Assembly: GCA_026712715.1 (NCBI GenBank)
Contig: JAPOPW010000043.1
Location: 62,001-126,000, forward strand
DNA length: 64,000 nucleotides
Source of the DNA: Immundisolibacterales bacterium
GTDB taxonomy: Bacteria > Pseudomonadota > Gammaproteobacteria > HK1
Direction: 5' to 3'
Every line of letters begins with the position of its first letter. Positions within the stretch are counted from its first letter, which is position 1. The notes below the pieces were generated by a model. That model saw only the letters and a list, made by a program, of their open reading frames with translations. It had not been told where the DNA came from and made no database searches. Shown piece after piece: positions 33,455-42,198 of the stretch. Position numbers and translations under genes: made by a program.

Positions 33455-35860
33455 GTGTTCGAAGGAAGGGCACTCGTCCACCCCCTCGCGCTGATGCTGG
33501 GAGCGCGCACCGTGGACCGCCCGGGAAGCGGTCACTCGCTCGTCGCATCGGTTCTCGTGCCGTTCGAGATCGCCAGCGGACGGCTCGTCGAGCCCGCCGG
33601 GTGGTGCCACGCGATCGCCGCCCTCGGAGGCTTGACGCCGCCGGACTCGATGGCTCCGCTCCCCGGCGCGGAGCTGCTCGTGCTCACCGGGCCGGACGCC
33701 GCGCGAGGGGGAAGGGTCGACATGGCGTGCGGCGCGATTCGGGTGCACGCGCTGCTGAAGGACCCGGGAGACGGCTCGTTCGACACCGGACCGCGTGGCG
33801 CGGTGTGGTGCGAGCACGAGAACGAATGGGGGCGGCGGCGATCCCCGTCCATCGTCGATCGGGAACGGCCGGACCGCCCCGTGTGGCTCGGTCCCACTCC
33901 TCCCGACCACCCGGCGAGGCTCGCTCTCGCCGGGGAGTACGGCCGCGAGAGCGGCGCAGGTTGGGGAGCCGGAGCGAGCGACGAGACCTTCTACGAGGCC
34001 CACCGCCGCTTCCGGGCCGCGGCCGTCGAGCCTCGCGACGAGATCGCGATCGACGGATTGACCCCGCACCCGCTCCGCGGTCGCGTGCCGCCGTGGCGCG
34101 TCTCGATCGCCTGCGCGACGAGCGAGGGTGTCTGGCAGGGTCTTCCGGCGCGGATCCATACCCTCGCGGTCGCTCCCGAAGCCGGCCTCGCGGCGGCCGC
34201 GTGGCGGGCCGCCGTCGTGCTCGATCCACACGATCCGCTCGGGCTCCGGATCGAGGCGCTGGTCGTGGCCCTCGACGATGACGACGGCCCGGAGCGGAGC
34301 GCGGAGGACCTCGGGCGGATCGCGGTCGATCGGTGGACGGAACCCGCGCTCGCCCTCGACGACCGGCCGTTGCTACCGCGCTCGCTTCGCCCTCTCCATG
34401 CGCCCATCGGCGGCGTTCCCGGGTCCGAACCGGCCGCGGAACGGGTCGCCGACGCGTTGGCCTGGGCCGAGGAGAGCAGCGCCCTCCCGGGCGGAAATCC
34501 ATTCCGGGGGCCGGACGAGGCCCGCGCCCTGCGCGAGGAGATCGAGGCGGTCACGGAAGGACGGGACCCCGCTTCCCTCGACCCGGCCGCAATCGGCGCC
34601 CTCGGTGATCGGGCCCTTGCGATGGCGCGCGAGCGCCACGAGGCGGCCGGCTTCGGCGAGCCGCCGCAACGGGACGAGACGCCCGAAGGAAGGGGAGTCG
34701 GACTCGATGCGGAGATTGCTCTGCGGCTGGGGTCTCCCTACGCGTCCGAGCGCGATCGGTCCGTTCGGGACAACGTCCTCGCCCACGGGAACGAGGCGCT
34801 GGACGCGGACGAGGTGCTCACCGGGCTCGCGCGCACGCGCGCCGCGAGTCCGGAGCCGATCACCGTGTGGGCACCGTTCACGACGGAAGAGGGCGTCCGG
34901 TTCGGAGAGGCCTTCGCACGCGAGATCGGAACGGGTTCGCTTCCGCTCCACGCCGACATGTCTCACGCGGTGGTGGAGGGTCGACGGATCGAAGGCGGCT
35001 CCTGCGTCGGCGTGCTGGCGGAACGGACCGAGTGGCGCGATGCGGAGCTGGAAGACGTTCGCTTCGAAGGCGGCTCGCTCTCGGGATCGACGTGGAGCGG
35101 GGTGGTCCTCAAGCGATGCCGCTTCAACGCGGTGAACCTCTCGCAGGCGCGGTTCGAGGGATGCGTCTTCGAATCGTGCGAGCTCGCGGAGGTCCCGGCA
35201 TCGGACCTCACCCTCGTTGAGACCCGCTTCCGCGACTGCCGGATCGAGCGCGTGGACTGGACGGACCCGGCGCTTCGCGACGTGAGCTTCGCCGGCGGGG
35301 CGTGGAGCGAGGTGGCGCTCGCCGAGGGGCTTCTCGTCGGAACGACGATCGAGGAAACGACCCTCGACCGGGTGACTTTCCTTTCCACCTTCGCGCCCGA
35401 GACCACCCTGCGCCGCGCGACGCTCCACAAGGTGTGGGTCCTCGGCAAGGGTTTCCCCGGGAGCCGCATCGAGGACGTCTCGGCCCGGACCTGCGGGTTC
35501 GTGGGACAGGTGCATTTCGACGAGTGCGTGTTCGCGGGCTCGACGTTCGAGAACACCGGATTCAGCGGAGCGGTGTTCGACCGGGCGCGGATGGACGAAC
35601 GCACGCGCTTCGAGCGGTGCGACTTCACCGGGGCGAGCTTCGGCCGCGCCGCGATCGCGGGAGTGACCCTGGTGGAGTGTGGACTGTGCGCGAGCACCTG
35701 GGACGAAGTGGATGCGCGCCTCGTGCGCATGCGCGGAGCGGTGCTGCGCGGCGTGGACCTTCGAACCGTGGATCTCGCGGGCGCGATCGTCATCGAGAGT
35801 GACCTCGAGGCAACCCGGTTCACGCCGGAGAGAACGGAGGGAGCGGACCTTGGACAGTAG
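33455..35860 (+). CDS. DUF2169 domain fused to pentapeptide repeats
   Basis: An 801-aa protein, GTG start 4 nt after tssM. Residues of about 20-300 match the DUF2169 pattern (SVLVPFEIASGRLVEP, PGAELLVLTGPDA, WRVSIACATSEGVWQGL). Residues of about 520-790 are pentapeptide repeats of A/C-x-(L/F)-x-x type, e.g. LEDVRFEGGSLSGSTWSGV, CRFNAVNLSQARFEGCVFES. DUF2169 proteins are T6SS accessory factors linked to VgrG/DUF4150 tips, probably as adaptors; the repeat domain would form a right-handed quadrilateral helix. The fusion and its place between tssM and tssE are noteworthy. Confidence 0.82.
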   Translation: MFEGRALVHPLALMLGARTVDRPGSGHSLVASVLVPFEIASGRLVEPAGWCHAIAALGGLTPPDSMAPLPGAELLVLTGPDAARGGRVDMACGAIRVHALLKDPGDGSFDTGPRGAVWCEHENEWGRRRSPSIVDRERPDRPVWLGPTPPDHPARLALAGEYGRESGAGWGAGASDETFYEAHRRFRAAAVEPRDEIAIDGLTPHPLRGRVPPWRVSIACATSEGVWQGLPARIHTLAVAPEAGLAAAAWRAAVVLDPHDPLGLRIEALVVALDDDDGPERSAEDLGRIAVDRWTEPALALDDRPLLPRSLRPLHAPIGGVPGSEPAAERVADALAWAEESSALPGGNPFRGPDEARALREEIEAVTEGRDPASLDPAAIGALGDRALAMARERHEAAGFGEPPQRDETPEGRGVGLDAEIALRLGSPYASERDRSVRDNVLAHGNEALDADEVLTGLARTRAASPEPITVWAPFTTEEGVRFGEAFAREIGTGSLPLHADMSHAVVEGRRIEGGSCVGVLAERTEWRDAELEDVRFEGGSLSGSTWSGVVLKRCRFNAVNLSQARFEGCVFESCELAEVPASDLTLVETRFRDCRIERVDWTDPALRDVSFAGGAWSEVALAEGLLVGTTIEETTLDRVTFLSTFAPETTLRRATLHKVWVLGKGFPGSRIEDVSARTCGFVGQVHFDECVFAGSTFENTGFSGAVFDRARMDERTRFERCDFTGASFGRAAIAGVTLVECGLCASTWDEVDARLVRMRGAVLRGVDLRTVDLAGAIVIESDLEATRFTPERTEGADLGQ

Positions 35861-35864
35861 GTGC

Positions 35865-36437
35865 ATGCGCCGCAAGGCGCCGGAACGCGCCATCCGCCCC
35901 GTGCGGGCACTTCGCGCGGACGCGGGAGGGAAGGGATCCGAAGGGCTCGAAGAGGGAGTGCTCGAAGAGGATGTCGTGCGCGAGTGCGACGGCGGCGCGA
36001 TCGGCCTCGGGAACGGGGCGCGGGCGGTGCTCGCTCCGTCGTGTCTCGTCCGGCCGGAACCGGGAGACCGGGTGCTCGTGTGGCGGACGGGACGGGAACG
36101 GATCGCCCTCGCGGTGCTCGAACGAAGGGATCCTCGCGTCCTCGCGGTCGCGACGCCGGGGGAGCTGTCGCTGGAGGCGACCCGGATCGTGGTGCGGGCG
36201 CAGAGCCTGCAACTGCGGGCCGGCGAGCTCCTGACGAGCGCGGAGGCGGTGCACGAGGTGAGCCGGATCAGCACCCGGAGCGCGGAGCTGCGGGTGGCCG
36301 AAATCGGCACCGACATCCGCCGCGCGAAGACCGCCCGCGACGAGGTGGAAGGAACGTTCGTGCAGCGTCTCGGCGCCTGGGTCAGCGACACCGCGCGCGA
36401 GGCACGGGTCGCGGCGCGGGCGATGCTGTTCGGATGA
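35865..36437 (+). CDS. DUF3540 family T6SS accessory protein
   Basis: A 190-aa protein from the ATG at 35865. A TTG at 35850 in the same frame has the better Shine-Dalgarno (GGAGGGAG) and is a real alternative. The DUF3540 pattern is present: ARAVLAPSCLVRPEPGDRVLVW, then IALAVLER, and a beta-repeat end resembling a VgrG-like needle (LSLEATRIVVRAQSLQLRAG, VSRISTRSAELRVAEIG). In other genomes DUF3540 genes sit with DUF2169, pentapeptide and DUF4150 genes. It probably contributes to loading or building the spike tip. A 96-nt gap follows. Confidence 0.78.
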   Translation: MRRKAPERAIRPVRALRADAGGKGSEGLEEGVLEEDVVRECDGGAIGLGNGARAVLAPSCLVRPEPGDRVLVWRTGRERIALAVLERRDPRVLAVATPGELSLEATRIVVRAQSLQLRAGELLTSAEAVHEVSRISTRSAELRVAEIGTDIRRAKTARDEVEGTFVQRLGAWVSDTAREARVAARAMLFG

Positions 36438-36533
36438 AGGCGACGGGTCGGTGCGGCAACGGCGGTTCCCTCCCGGAACGAGGCGCCCGCCCGGGGTGGT
36501 CCCGGCTCGATTCTCGCAAAGGAGGTTGACACG

Positions 36534-37991
36534 GTGAATGCAAGCGAGTCGCTGCTTCCGCGTCGGGAACGAAACGCGGCTCCGCTCGCGCCGGGCGCGC
36601 GGGCACTCGTGGACGCCTGGCTCGGGAGAAGCGGCGAGGGCGCGGCCGCGCTCGCGCTCGCCGGCGGCGATCCGCTCGCCGCGGCCGCCGTCGGCGGAAC
36701 GGGCATGCGCGCCCTGGCCGAGGGACGCCTCGAGGATGCGCTCCGGTGGTCCCGGTCGCGCCCGGGCTCGGCCGCGAAGAGCCTCGTGGGGGCGGAGACC
36801 CTCATTGCCGGGGGGCGGATCGTCCCGGGGATGGATGCGCTCGAACGGCTGGTCCGTCGCCGGGACCCGGCCGGGACCCTCGCCTTCGCGCGACGGTGCC
36901 ATCTCCTCGGCGACCACGCGCGCGCGGAGGCGGCCGCCGCGCGTATGCCGCTCAACCCGGCGGCCGCGCTCATCGGCGCCCGCTCCGCCCTCGTCGCCGG
37001 GCGGGCGGGATCCGCCCTTGCCCACCTGCACCCGTTCCTCGCGGGCGAGGCGGCCACCGCCGACCCGGTCCAGGCGGGTGCGATCGGGGGGGCCGCCGCG
37101 TCGGCGCTCGCCCGCCTGAAACGAACCGCCGCGCTCGCGGCGTTCGGTCGTCGCCTTCTTTCGCAGGGTCTCGTGCCACCCGAGATGCTGCCCGCGCTCG
37201 CGCGCGTCGCATGGACGGCCGGGCTCGCGGCGCAAGCGCGCGAGCGTCTCGCCCGAGAGCCTTCGCCGTGGCGCGATGCGGCCCGGCTGGAGCTGGACAT
37301 CCTCTCCGGGGACGCCGAGGGGGCCGCCGCGCGGGCCGAGGTCGCGGGCACCCTGGCGGCACCCAGCCGGGGGATGCTCGCGCTCCTCACGGGTGAAGTG
37401 CCCAACGGCAACGGCGGCGCCGCAGAACCGTTCTCCGCGGGACGGACACTCGAAGTGTGGCGCACCCACCCGGTGCGCTGGGACCCGTGGATCGAAGCGG
37501 CGAAGCGGACGCGAGCCGCCGTCGTCGTTGCGAACCTTGCAGAGGGGGTGCTCCCACCCGACGGCAGCACGCCCGATCTCGTGCTGGACGACGGTGCGCT
37601 CGTCGAGCTGGTCGAGCCCGCTCCGGTTCCGCCCCGGGCCGGGGACGGCGACGGCGTCTGGGTGGATTCGGCGCTCTGCGACGGAGTGGGAATCGGCCAC
37701 GACTGGCCGCAGGAAGAGCACCAGGCGCTCGTCCGCGCGGCGCGGCGGGCGGCCGCCCGCGAGGACGCGCGCGTGCGGATCGTGAGCGCGGACACCGCCC
37801 TCGCGACCGGCCCGCAGGGCCTGCGCGACATCGTCCTCGCGCCGCCGGGCGATCCGTTCTGGGCGGGACCGCTTGCCGAGCGGGCATGGCCCGCGATGCA
37901 CGTGGTTCGTGCCCATCCCGAAACCGGCTGGCGCGGAATGGGCTCGGCGATCGGAGCCCTCGCCCGGGAGCTGGCGGGGATGGGATCATGA
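36534..37991 (+). CDS. Unknown 485-aa protein in the T6SS operon, helical-repeat N-terminus
   Basis: GTG at 36534 with an excellent AAGGAGGT Shine-Dalgarno (36520-36527). Residues of about 15-290 are Ala/Leu/Arg-rich helices of TPR-like spacing (LALAGGDPLAAAAVGGTGMRAL, EDALRWSRSRPGSAA, RAEAAAARMPLNPAAAL). The last 180 residues are alpha/beta (RTRAAVVVANLAEGVLPPDG, DDGALVELVEPAPV, WDPWIEAAKR). No ImpA-type N-terminal domain of TssA is visible. The gene lies between DUF3540 and a pentapeptide gene, with a 4-nt overlap downstream. It may be a scaffold or assembly factor for the tip module; no family was recognised. Confidence 0.7.
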   Translation: MNASESLLPRRERNAAPLAPGARALVDAWLGRSGEGAAALALAGGDPLAAAAVGGTGMRALAEGRLEDALRWSRSRPGSAAKSLVGAETLIAGGRIVPGMDALERLVRRRDPAGTLAFARRCHLLGDHARAEAAAARMPLNPAAALIGARSALVAGRAGSALAHLHPFLAGEAATADPVQAGAIGGAAASALARLKRTAALAAFGRRLLSQGLVPPEMLPALARVAWTAGLAAQARERLAREPSPWRDAARLELDILSGDAEGAAARAEVAGTLAAPSRGMLALLTGEVPNGNGGAAEPFSAGRTLEVWRTHPVRWDPWIEAAKRTRAAVVVANLAEGVLPPDGSTPDLVLDDGALVELVEPAPVPPRAGDGDGVWVDSALCDGVGIGHDWPQEEHQALVRAARRAAAREDARVRIVSADTALATGPQGLRDIVLAPPGDPFWAGPLAERAWPAMHVVRAHPETGWRGMGSAIGALARELAGMGS

Positions 37992-39043
37992 TTCCCGAGA
38001 TGGAGCAGGGTCATCGACGGGCCGGAATCCCGGTATCGGGTTCGCGCTGGCGTGACCTCCACATCCAGGGCGAGGCGCTCGACGGAATCGTCTTCCACCG
38101 CTGCGCATTCGATCGCGTGGTCCTGCTCGAGGCGAGCTTGCGGGGCGCCGTGCTCGTCGAGTGCGAGCTGAACGCCCTGGTGCTCGACGGTTGCGAAGTG
38201 TCGGACCTGACCCTCGTCGGGTGTCGCGGAAGCGGGCTCGAGCTCGTCGGCAAACCGTTCCGGAGCCTCGTCGCCACGCGCTGCCGGCTCGACACGATCG
38301 AGATCGGCGCCGAGGGCGACCGGCTCATCGTGTCCGAAGGGACCATCGGCCGGCTCGTACTCGGACCGGGGGCGGAGCGCCAGCGCCAGCTCACCGTCTC
38401 GGGAGCCGAGATCGGCACGGTCGCCGCGCCCGGCGCGAGCTGGGAGCAGGCGAGCCTCGTCGGGTTCGACCTCGCCCGTCTGGACGCTCCTCGCGGACGG
38501 TTTCGAGCGTCGAGCTTCATCGAATCCCGGGGCGATGCCGCGGATCTGTCCGGACTCGCGTTCGAGAGCTGCAACTTCTTCGGAAGCTCGCTTCGCGGGG
38601 CCCGGATCCGGCACGCCCGCGAGAGCATCTTCGCATCCTGCGAGATGTCGGATGCGGATCTCGAAGGAGCGCAGCTCGAGGGCGCGATCTTCCCCGAAGC
38701 GGTGCTCGAGGGGGCGCGCATGGCGAGAGCGAACATCGGCGGCGCCCTCTTTCCCGAGGCGACCCTGCGCGGCGCGGACCTCCGCGACGCGGCCGCGCCC
38801 CGCAGCGTCTGGAGCGGGGCCGATCTTCGGGGTGCCCGCGCGCCCGGGCTCGAAGCCCCGTGGGGCGTGTTCCGGAACGCCCGGATGGACGGAGCGGACC
38901 TTGCGGGCGCGGATCTACGGCACGCGGACCTCTGCGGTGTCGACGAGGCCCTCGACGGGGCCCGGCTGGACCATGCACGCCGGACGACGGAGCGCAAGGC
39001 GGAGCGCGAACGGGCATTCGCGCGCGGGGCGCAACCGTGCTGA
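37988..39043 (+). CDS. Pentapeptide-repeat protein of the T6SS operon
   Basis: A 351-aa protein; ATG at 37988 overlaps the previous stop. Pentapeptide repeats cover most of the length, clearest at residues of about 15-75 (FHRCAFDRVVLLEASLRGA) and 175-330 (LSGLAFESCNFFGSSLRGA, SDADLEGAQLEGAIFPEA, ADLRDAAAP, ADLAGADLRHADL). Between them lies a less regular beta segment. No catalytic motif is seen. Its repeats resemble those of the DUF2169 fusion upstream, so the two may stack or heterodimerise. The stop overlaps tssE by 7 nt. Confidence 0.85.
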   Translation: MIPEMEQGHRRAGIPVSGSRWRDLHIQGEALDGIVFHRCAFDRVVLLEASLRGAVLVECELNALVLDGCEVSDLTLVGCRGSGLELVGKPFRSLVATRCRLDTIEIGAEGDRLIVSEGTIGRLVLGPGAERQRQLTVSGAEIGTVAAPGASWEQASLVGFDLARLDAPRGRFRASSFIESRGDAADLSGLAFESCNFFGSSLRGARIRHARESIFASCEMSDADLEGAQLEGAIFPEAVLEGARMARANIGGALFPEATLRGADLRDAAAPRSVWSGADLRGARAPGLEAPWGVFRNARMDGADLAGADLRHADLCGVDEALDGARLDHARRTTERKAERERAFARGAQPC

Positions 39044-39516
39044 CCCCCCTCTTCGATCGCTTCGAGGGCAGGCCGGCGGTCGGTGGGTCGCTCGCGCGCG
39101 ATCTCGAGGACCTGCTGGGCGCCCGGCGCAGCGCTACGAGCCCGGGCGAGGGCGTGGTCGGGTGGGGGGTGCCCATTCCGCCCGGACTGAGTCCGGTCGT
39201 CGAGTCGCACCGGGAGTGGGTGGCGAGACTCGTCGCACAGGCAATCGTGACTTTCGAGCCGCGCCTCCACGAGGTCAGGGTCACGCCCGTCGCGAGCGCC
39301 GGCGAGTTCCTGTTCGACCTCGAGGCGAAGACCTGGCCGGAGGAGCGAAGCGCGATCCGGCTTCGGGTGCTGGTGCCCCGGCGCGACGGCGGGCTGGGCG
39401 CGCGCGTCCTGGACGTGGACGGGGTCGTGCGATCACGAGGACGGCCTGCATCGGGGCCGGTCGCCGGTGGGCCCGGATCCGGGGAGCGATGGGAGCGCAG
39501 TCAGGAGGGCGGATGA
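39037..39516 (+). CDS. tssE: T6SS baseplate protein TssE (gp25-like)
   Basis: A 159-aa protein, GTG at 39037. Signature: LTPLFDRFEG at the start, SLARDLEDLLGARR, then GWGVPIPPGL and IVTFEPRLHEVRVTP, the conserved E-P-R-L core of gp25-type baseplate proteins. TssE initiates sheath polymerisation on the baseplate. The last 30 residues are poorly conserved and Gly/Arg-rich. It overlaps tssF by 4 nt. Confidence 0.88.
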   Translation: MLTPLFDRFEGRPAVGGSLARDLEDLLGARRSATSPGEGVVGWGVPIPPGLSPVVESHREWVARLVAQAIVTFEPRLHEVRVTPVASAGEFLFDLEAKTWPEERSAIRLRVLVPRRDGGLGARVLDVDGVVRSRGRPASGPVAGGPGSGERWERSQEGG

Positions 39517-41132
39517 TGGACGACGCACTGGTCGAGGCGTATCTCGCCGAGCTCGAGGCCCTGCGCGAGCACGGGCGCGAGCTCGCGAGCCGGTATCCGG
39601 ATCTCGCGGGCCAGCTCGACATCGGTCCCCGGCGCTCGCGCGATCCCCATGTCGAGCGGGTAGTGGAGAGCTCCGCGTTCCTCGCCGCGCGCCTTCGCCT
39701 CCTCATCGAATCGGAGGCATGCGAGCTTCCCCTCGCCGTGCTCTCGATTCTCGCTCCCACCCTGGTCGAGCCGGTTCCTTCGATGGCGGTCGTGCGCTTC
39801 GCACAGGGCCGGCAGCGGCGGAAGGTGACGCGCGGGACGCGCCTGGACTACTGTCCCGGGGGCGATGCTCTCGCCTGCTTCGCGACGACGATGGACGCGG
39901 ACCTCGCCCCGGGCTCGGTCGAGGTCGAGCGCCTCGAGTCGGCCGGCGCGATGCCGGACGGACTCTCGCTCACGTTCCACGGCTCGGACCTTCCCGATCC
40001 CCTGGTCGTCCACGTGGCGGGAGCGGAGGGGGCGTCCGCCGTGGTGCTGAGCGCCCTCGCCAACGACCTCGCCGCGGTCGAGGTCCGGCGCGGCGGCGAC
40101 CGGACGATCGAGGGTCGCCCGCGTTCGGCGCTTCGCCTTCGCGGATTCGGCGCGGACGAAGCCGCCCTGCCGGTGCGAGGGAACGCCCACCCGGCCCATC
40201 GGCTGGCCGGCGAGCTGATCGCGTTCCCCGAGAAGTTCCGCTTCTTCGCTCTCGAGGGGCTCGCAATCCGCTCCGGCGACGAAGTGCGCCTGCGGTTCGC
40301 AAGGAGAACGGATCTCGCTACCCCGATTCCGCCCGGCCTCTTCGGACTGAATTTCGTTCCGGTGGTGAATCTCTGGGGCGGTCCCGCGACACCGTTCGAG
40401 GTGAGCGACCGGGACGTCGAGTACCCGATCCGGCCCGATGCGCTCCGCTACCGCAGCGTGGAGTGCCACTCGGTCGAATCCGTCCGACTCTACGGAGGCG
40501 AAGCGAAACGGGGCGAGGAGCTCGACCGTATCGCGGGGTTCGGCCATCCGCGGGGGACGGCGGTGCGTTGGGGGGCGCGGCGAAACGACACGCCGGCGGG
40601 CGCCGAGGTGCTGGTCCACTTCGAGGGACTGGGCGAGGAAGCCCTCCGGGGGACGCACCCGGTCGCGGCCCCGACCGTTCTCATGAGCAACCGGGACCTC
40701 GCGGCCCACGTGCCGGCGGGCGCCGAGCTGACCCCGATCGGCGGGGGTGGCGACTGGAGCGCAAGGCTCGCGGGCGCTCCCAGCCCCTATCTTCCCGCGC
40801 TCTCGGGCTCCCGCGCGATGGAGACGCTCCTCGGCCACCTTCGCGCGGGCCTCTCGAGCGACACCGACCCGTCGTGGATCAGGGGATATCTCGAGTCTTT
40901 CCCGGGAGCATCGCGCGCCGGCTGGATCGAAGCGATCGAAGGAGTCCGGACGGGAGCGGGCGCGATCGTCCGCCAGGGTTGCGTGGTCCGGGCGGTGACC
41001 GGGCTCGTTCGGCTCGATCGGGAACGATGCCGCGGGGTGAGCCACGCGGTGATCGGCCGGGTCCTGCGGGAGGTCCTGGAGAGCCGGCGCGGGCTGAACG
41101 AACGTCCCGGGGTGGAAGTGCGTGTCGTCTGA
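39513..41132 (+). CDS. tssF: T6SS baseplate protein TssF (VasA/ImpG)
   Basis: A 539-aa protein from ATG 39513 (a second ATG follows directly). Family features: YLAELEALREHGRELASRYPDLAGQL at the N-terminus, DPHVERVVESSAFLAARLRL, PVPSMAVVRF, a FPEKFRFFAL segment and FVPVVNLW. At 539 aa it is shorter than the usual 580-620. With TssG it forms the wedge of the baseplate. It overlaps tssG by 11 nt. Confidence 0.92.
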   Translation: MMDDALVEAYLAELEALREHGRELASRYPDLAGQLDIGPRRSRDPHVERVVESSAFLAARLRLLIESEACELPLAVLSILAPTLVEPVPSMAVVRFAQGRQRRKVTRGTRLDYCPGGDALACFATTMDADLAPGSVEVERLESAGAMPDGLSLTFHGSDLPDPLVVHVAGAEGASAVVLSALANDLAAVEVRRGGDRTIEGRPRSALRLRGFGADEAALPVRGNAHPAHRLAGELIAFPEKFRFFALEGLAIRSGDEVRLRFARRTDLATPIPPGLFGLNFVPVVNLWGGPATPFEVSDRDVEYPIRPDALRYRSVECHSVESVRLYGGEAKRGEELDRIAGFGHPRGTAVRWGARRNDTPAGAEVLVHFEGLGEEALRGTHPVAAPTVLMSNRDLAAHVPAGAELTPIGGGGDWSARLAGAPSPYLPALSGSRAMETLLGHLRAGLSSDTDPSWIRGYLESFPGASRAGWIEAIEGVRTGAGAIVRQGCVVRAVTGLVRLDRERCRGVSHAVIGRVLREVLESRRGLNERPGVEVRVV

Positions 41133-42150
41133 CTCGGCCCTGGAGCGCGGGCGGCGGGAAGCCGGGTCGCCGGGGGCCGCGCCTCGCGCCGGACCGGACG
41201 GCTGGAAGCTGTGGTCCGCGGTCGCCGCCGCGCGCCGGCGGCGGACCGAACGGGAGGAATCCGCACCCCGCCTGGTCTACCGGTCCCGGGCTTCGCTTCG
41301 CTTCCTCCCGGCCGAGGTCGGAGAGGTCGCGGCAAGGGGGGACCGGATCGAGCTGCTCCTCGCCGCCCCCGGATTCGCCTCGCCCGGTTCGGCCCTCCCG
41401 GGTTCGGACATCGAGCGGATCGCGCGCATTCCGGCCCTCGCCGACTGGCTCGACGGCACCCTGGATCGATACATGCACGCGGTCGAGAGCGCGCATGCCC
41501 GCACGAGCGAGGCGTTCGCGCTCGCGAGCGGCGGCGAGAGCGAGGCCCTTCGCTGGATCGCCTTCCTGGCTGGTCGTACGGCGCCCCTAGCCGCCTCGTC
41601 GAAGTCCGGGCTCGGCTGCTCGGCGCTCGCGCGGGGAGGGGCTTCCCTCGGTGCGTGGTTCCTGGGTCCGCCGAGCGCCGCCGGTCTCGCGGGGCTGCTG
41701 CAGTCATACACCGGGCTGCCGGTGCGGGTGCGCGAGAGGGCGGGAGCGATGCTGGCGAACCTCGAGCCGGCGCGCGTGGGAGCGGCGATCGGCGGCCTGC
41801 TCGGCGAGCGCGTCCGTGTGCCCGACGCGGGTGTCGACGTGGTTCTCGATGGGGTGGGGAGGGACGGTGCCGCCGCCTGGGCGGCGGATCCGGTGAAACG
41901 GCGCTCGCTCGGTACCCTGCTCGACGCGTACGTCGGCGGGCCGCTCCCGAAGGTCCGCATCGGCCTTCGGGTGGACGGGGAAGGGATCCCCGCCGCCGCC
42001 CTCGACGGCAACGCCCGCCTCGGGGGGATCTGCGTGCTCGGGCGGCGCGGTGGGCGGCGGGTGCTGCCGGTGACGCTCGGGCGAGCGGCGCAGGCAACGG
42101 ATCTCGCGGCCGCCGCCCCCGGCCGCGGGGGGAGCGGGGCCTTCGCCTGA
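41122..42150 (+). CDS. tssG: T6SS baseplate protein TssG (ImpH)
   Basis: A 342-aa protein with GTG at 41122. Family features: P-R-L-V-Y-R-S-R-A-S-L-R-F-L-P-A-E-V near residue 48 (the normal RxRpslsFp-x-x-e region), FLAGRTAP, GLAGLLQSYTGLPVRVRE and an end VLPVTLGRAAQ. The LGxxxxLG-type C-terminal region is less regular. It is the last tss gene of the rightward operon; the next gene is convergent. Confidence 0.88.
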   Translation: MSSDSALERGRREAGSPGAAPRAGPDGWKLWSAVAAARRRRTEREESAPRLVYRSRASLRFLPAEVGEVAARGDRIELLLAAPGFASPGSALPGSDIERIARIPALADWLDGTLDRYMHAVESAHARTSEAFALASGGESEALRWIAFLAGRTAPLAASSKSGLGCSALARGGASLGAWFLGPPSAAGLAGLLQSYTGLPVRVRERAGAMLANLEPARVGAAIGGLLGERVRVPDAGVDVVLDGVGRDGAAAWAADPVKRRSLGTLLDAYVGGPLPKVRIGLRVDGEGIPAAALDGNARLGGICVLGRRGGRRVLPVTLGRAAQATDLAAAAPGRGGSGAFA

Positions 42151-42198
42151 CGCTCCCGGCGGGCGACCTGTCGAAGGAGGGGGCGCCGGGCCCCGCCC

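Noticed and set aside
29877-33494. A 1205-codon plus-strand frame overlapping tssM
   Set aside because: It is Arg/Gly-rich noise in another frame of tssM, whose own frame has membrane helices and a GTGA-coupled start.
36534-37991. TssA
   Set aside because: No ImpA-type N-terminal domain or typical TssA C-terminal repeat could be recognised; context alone is not enough.
34373-38614. A 1413-codon open frame on the minus strand, and similarly long minus-strand frames over 1705-3000 and 29734-33240
   Set aside because: They lie antisense to clear T6SS genes, are Arg/Ser/Pro/Ala-rich with no domain, and arise from GC-rich third-position bias.
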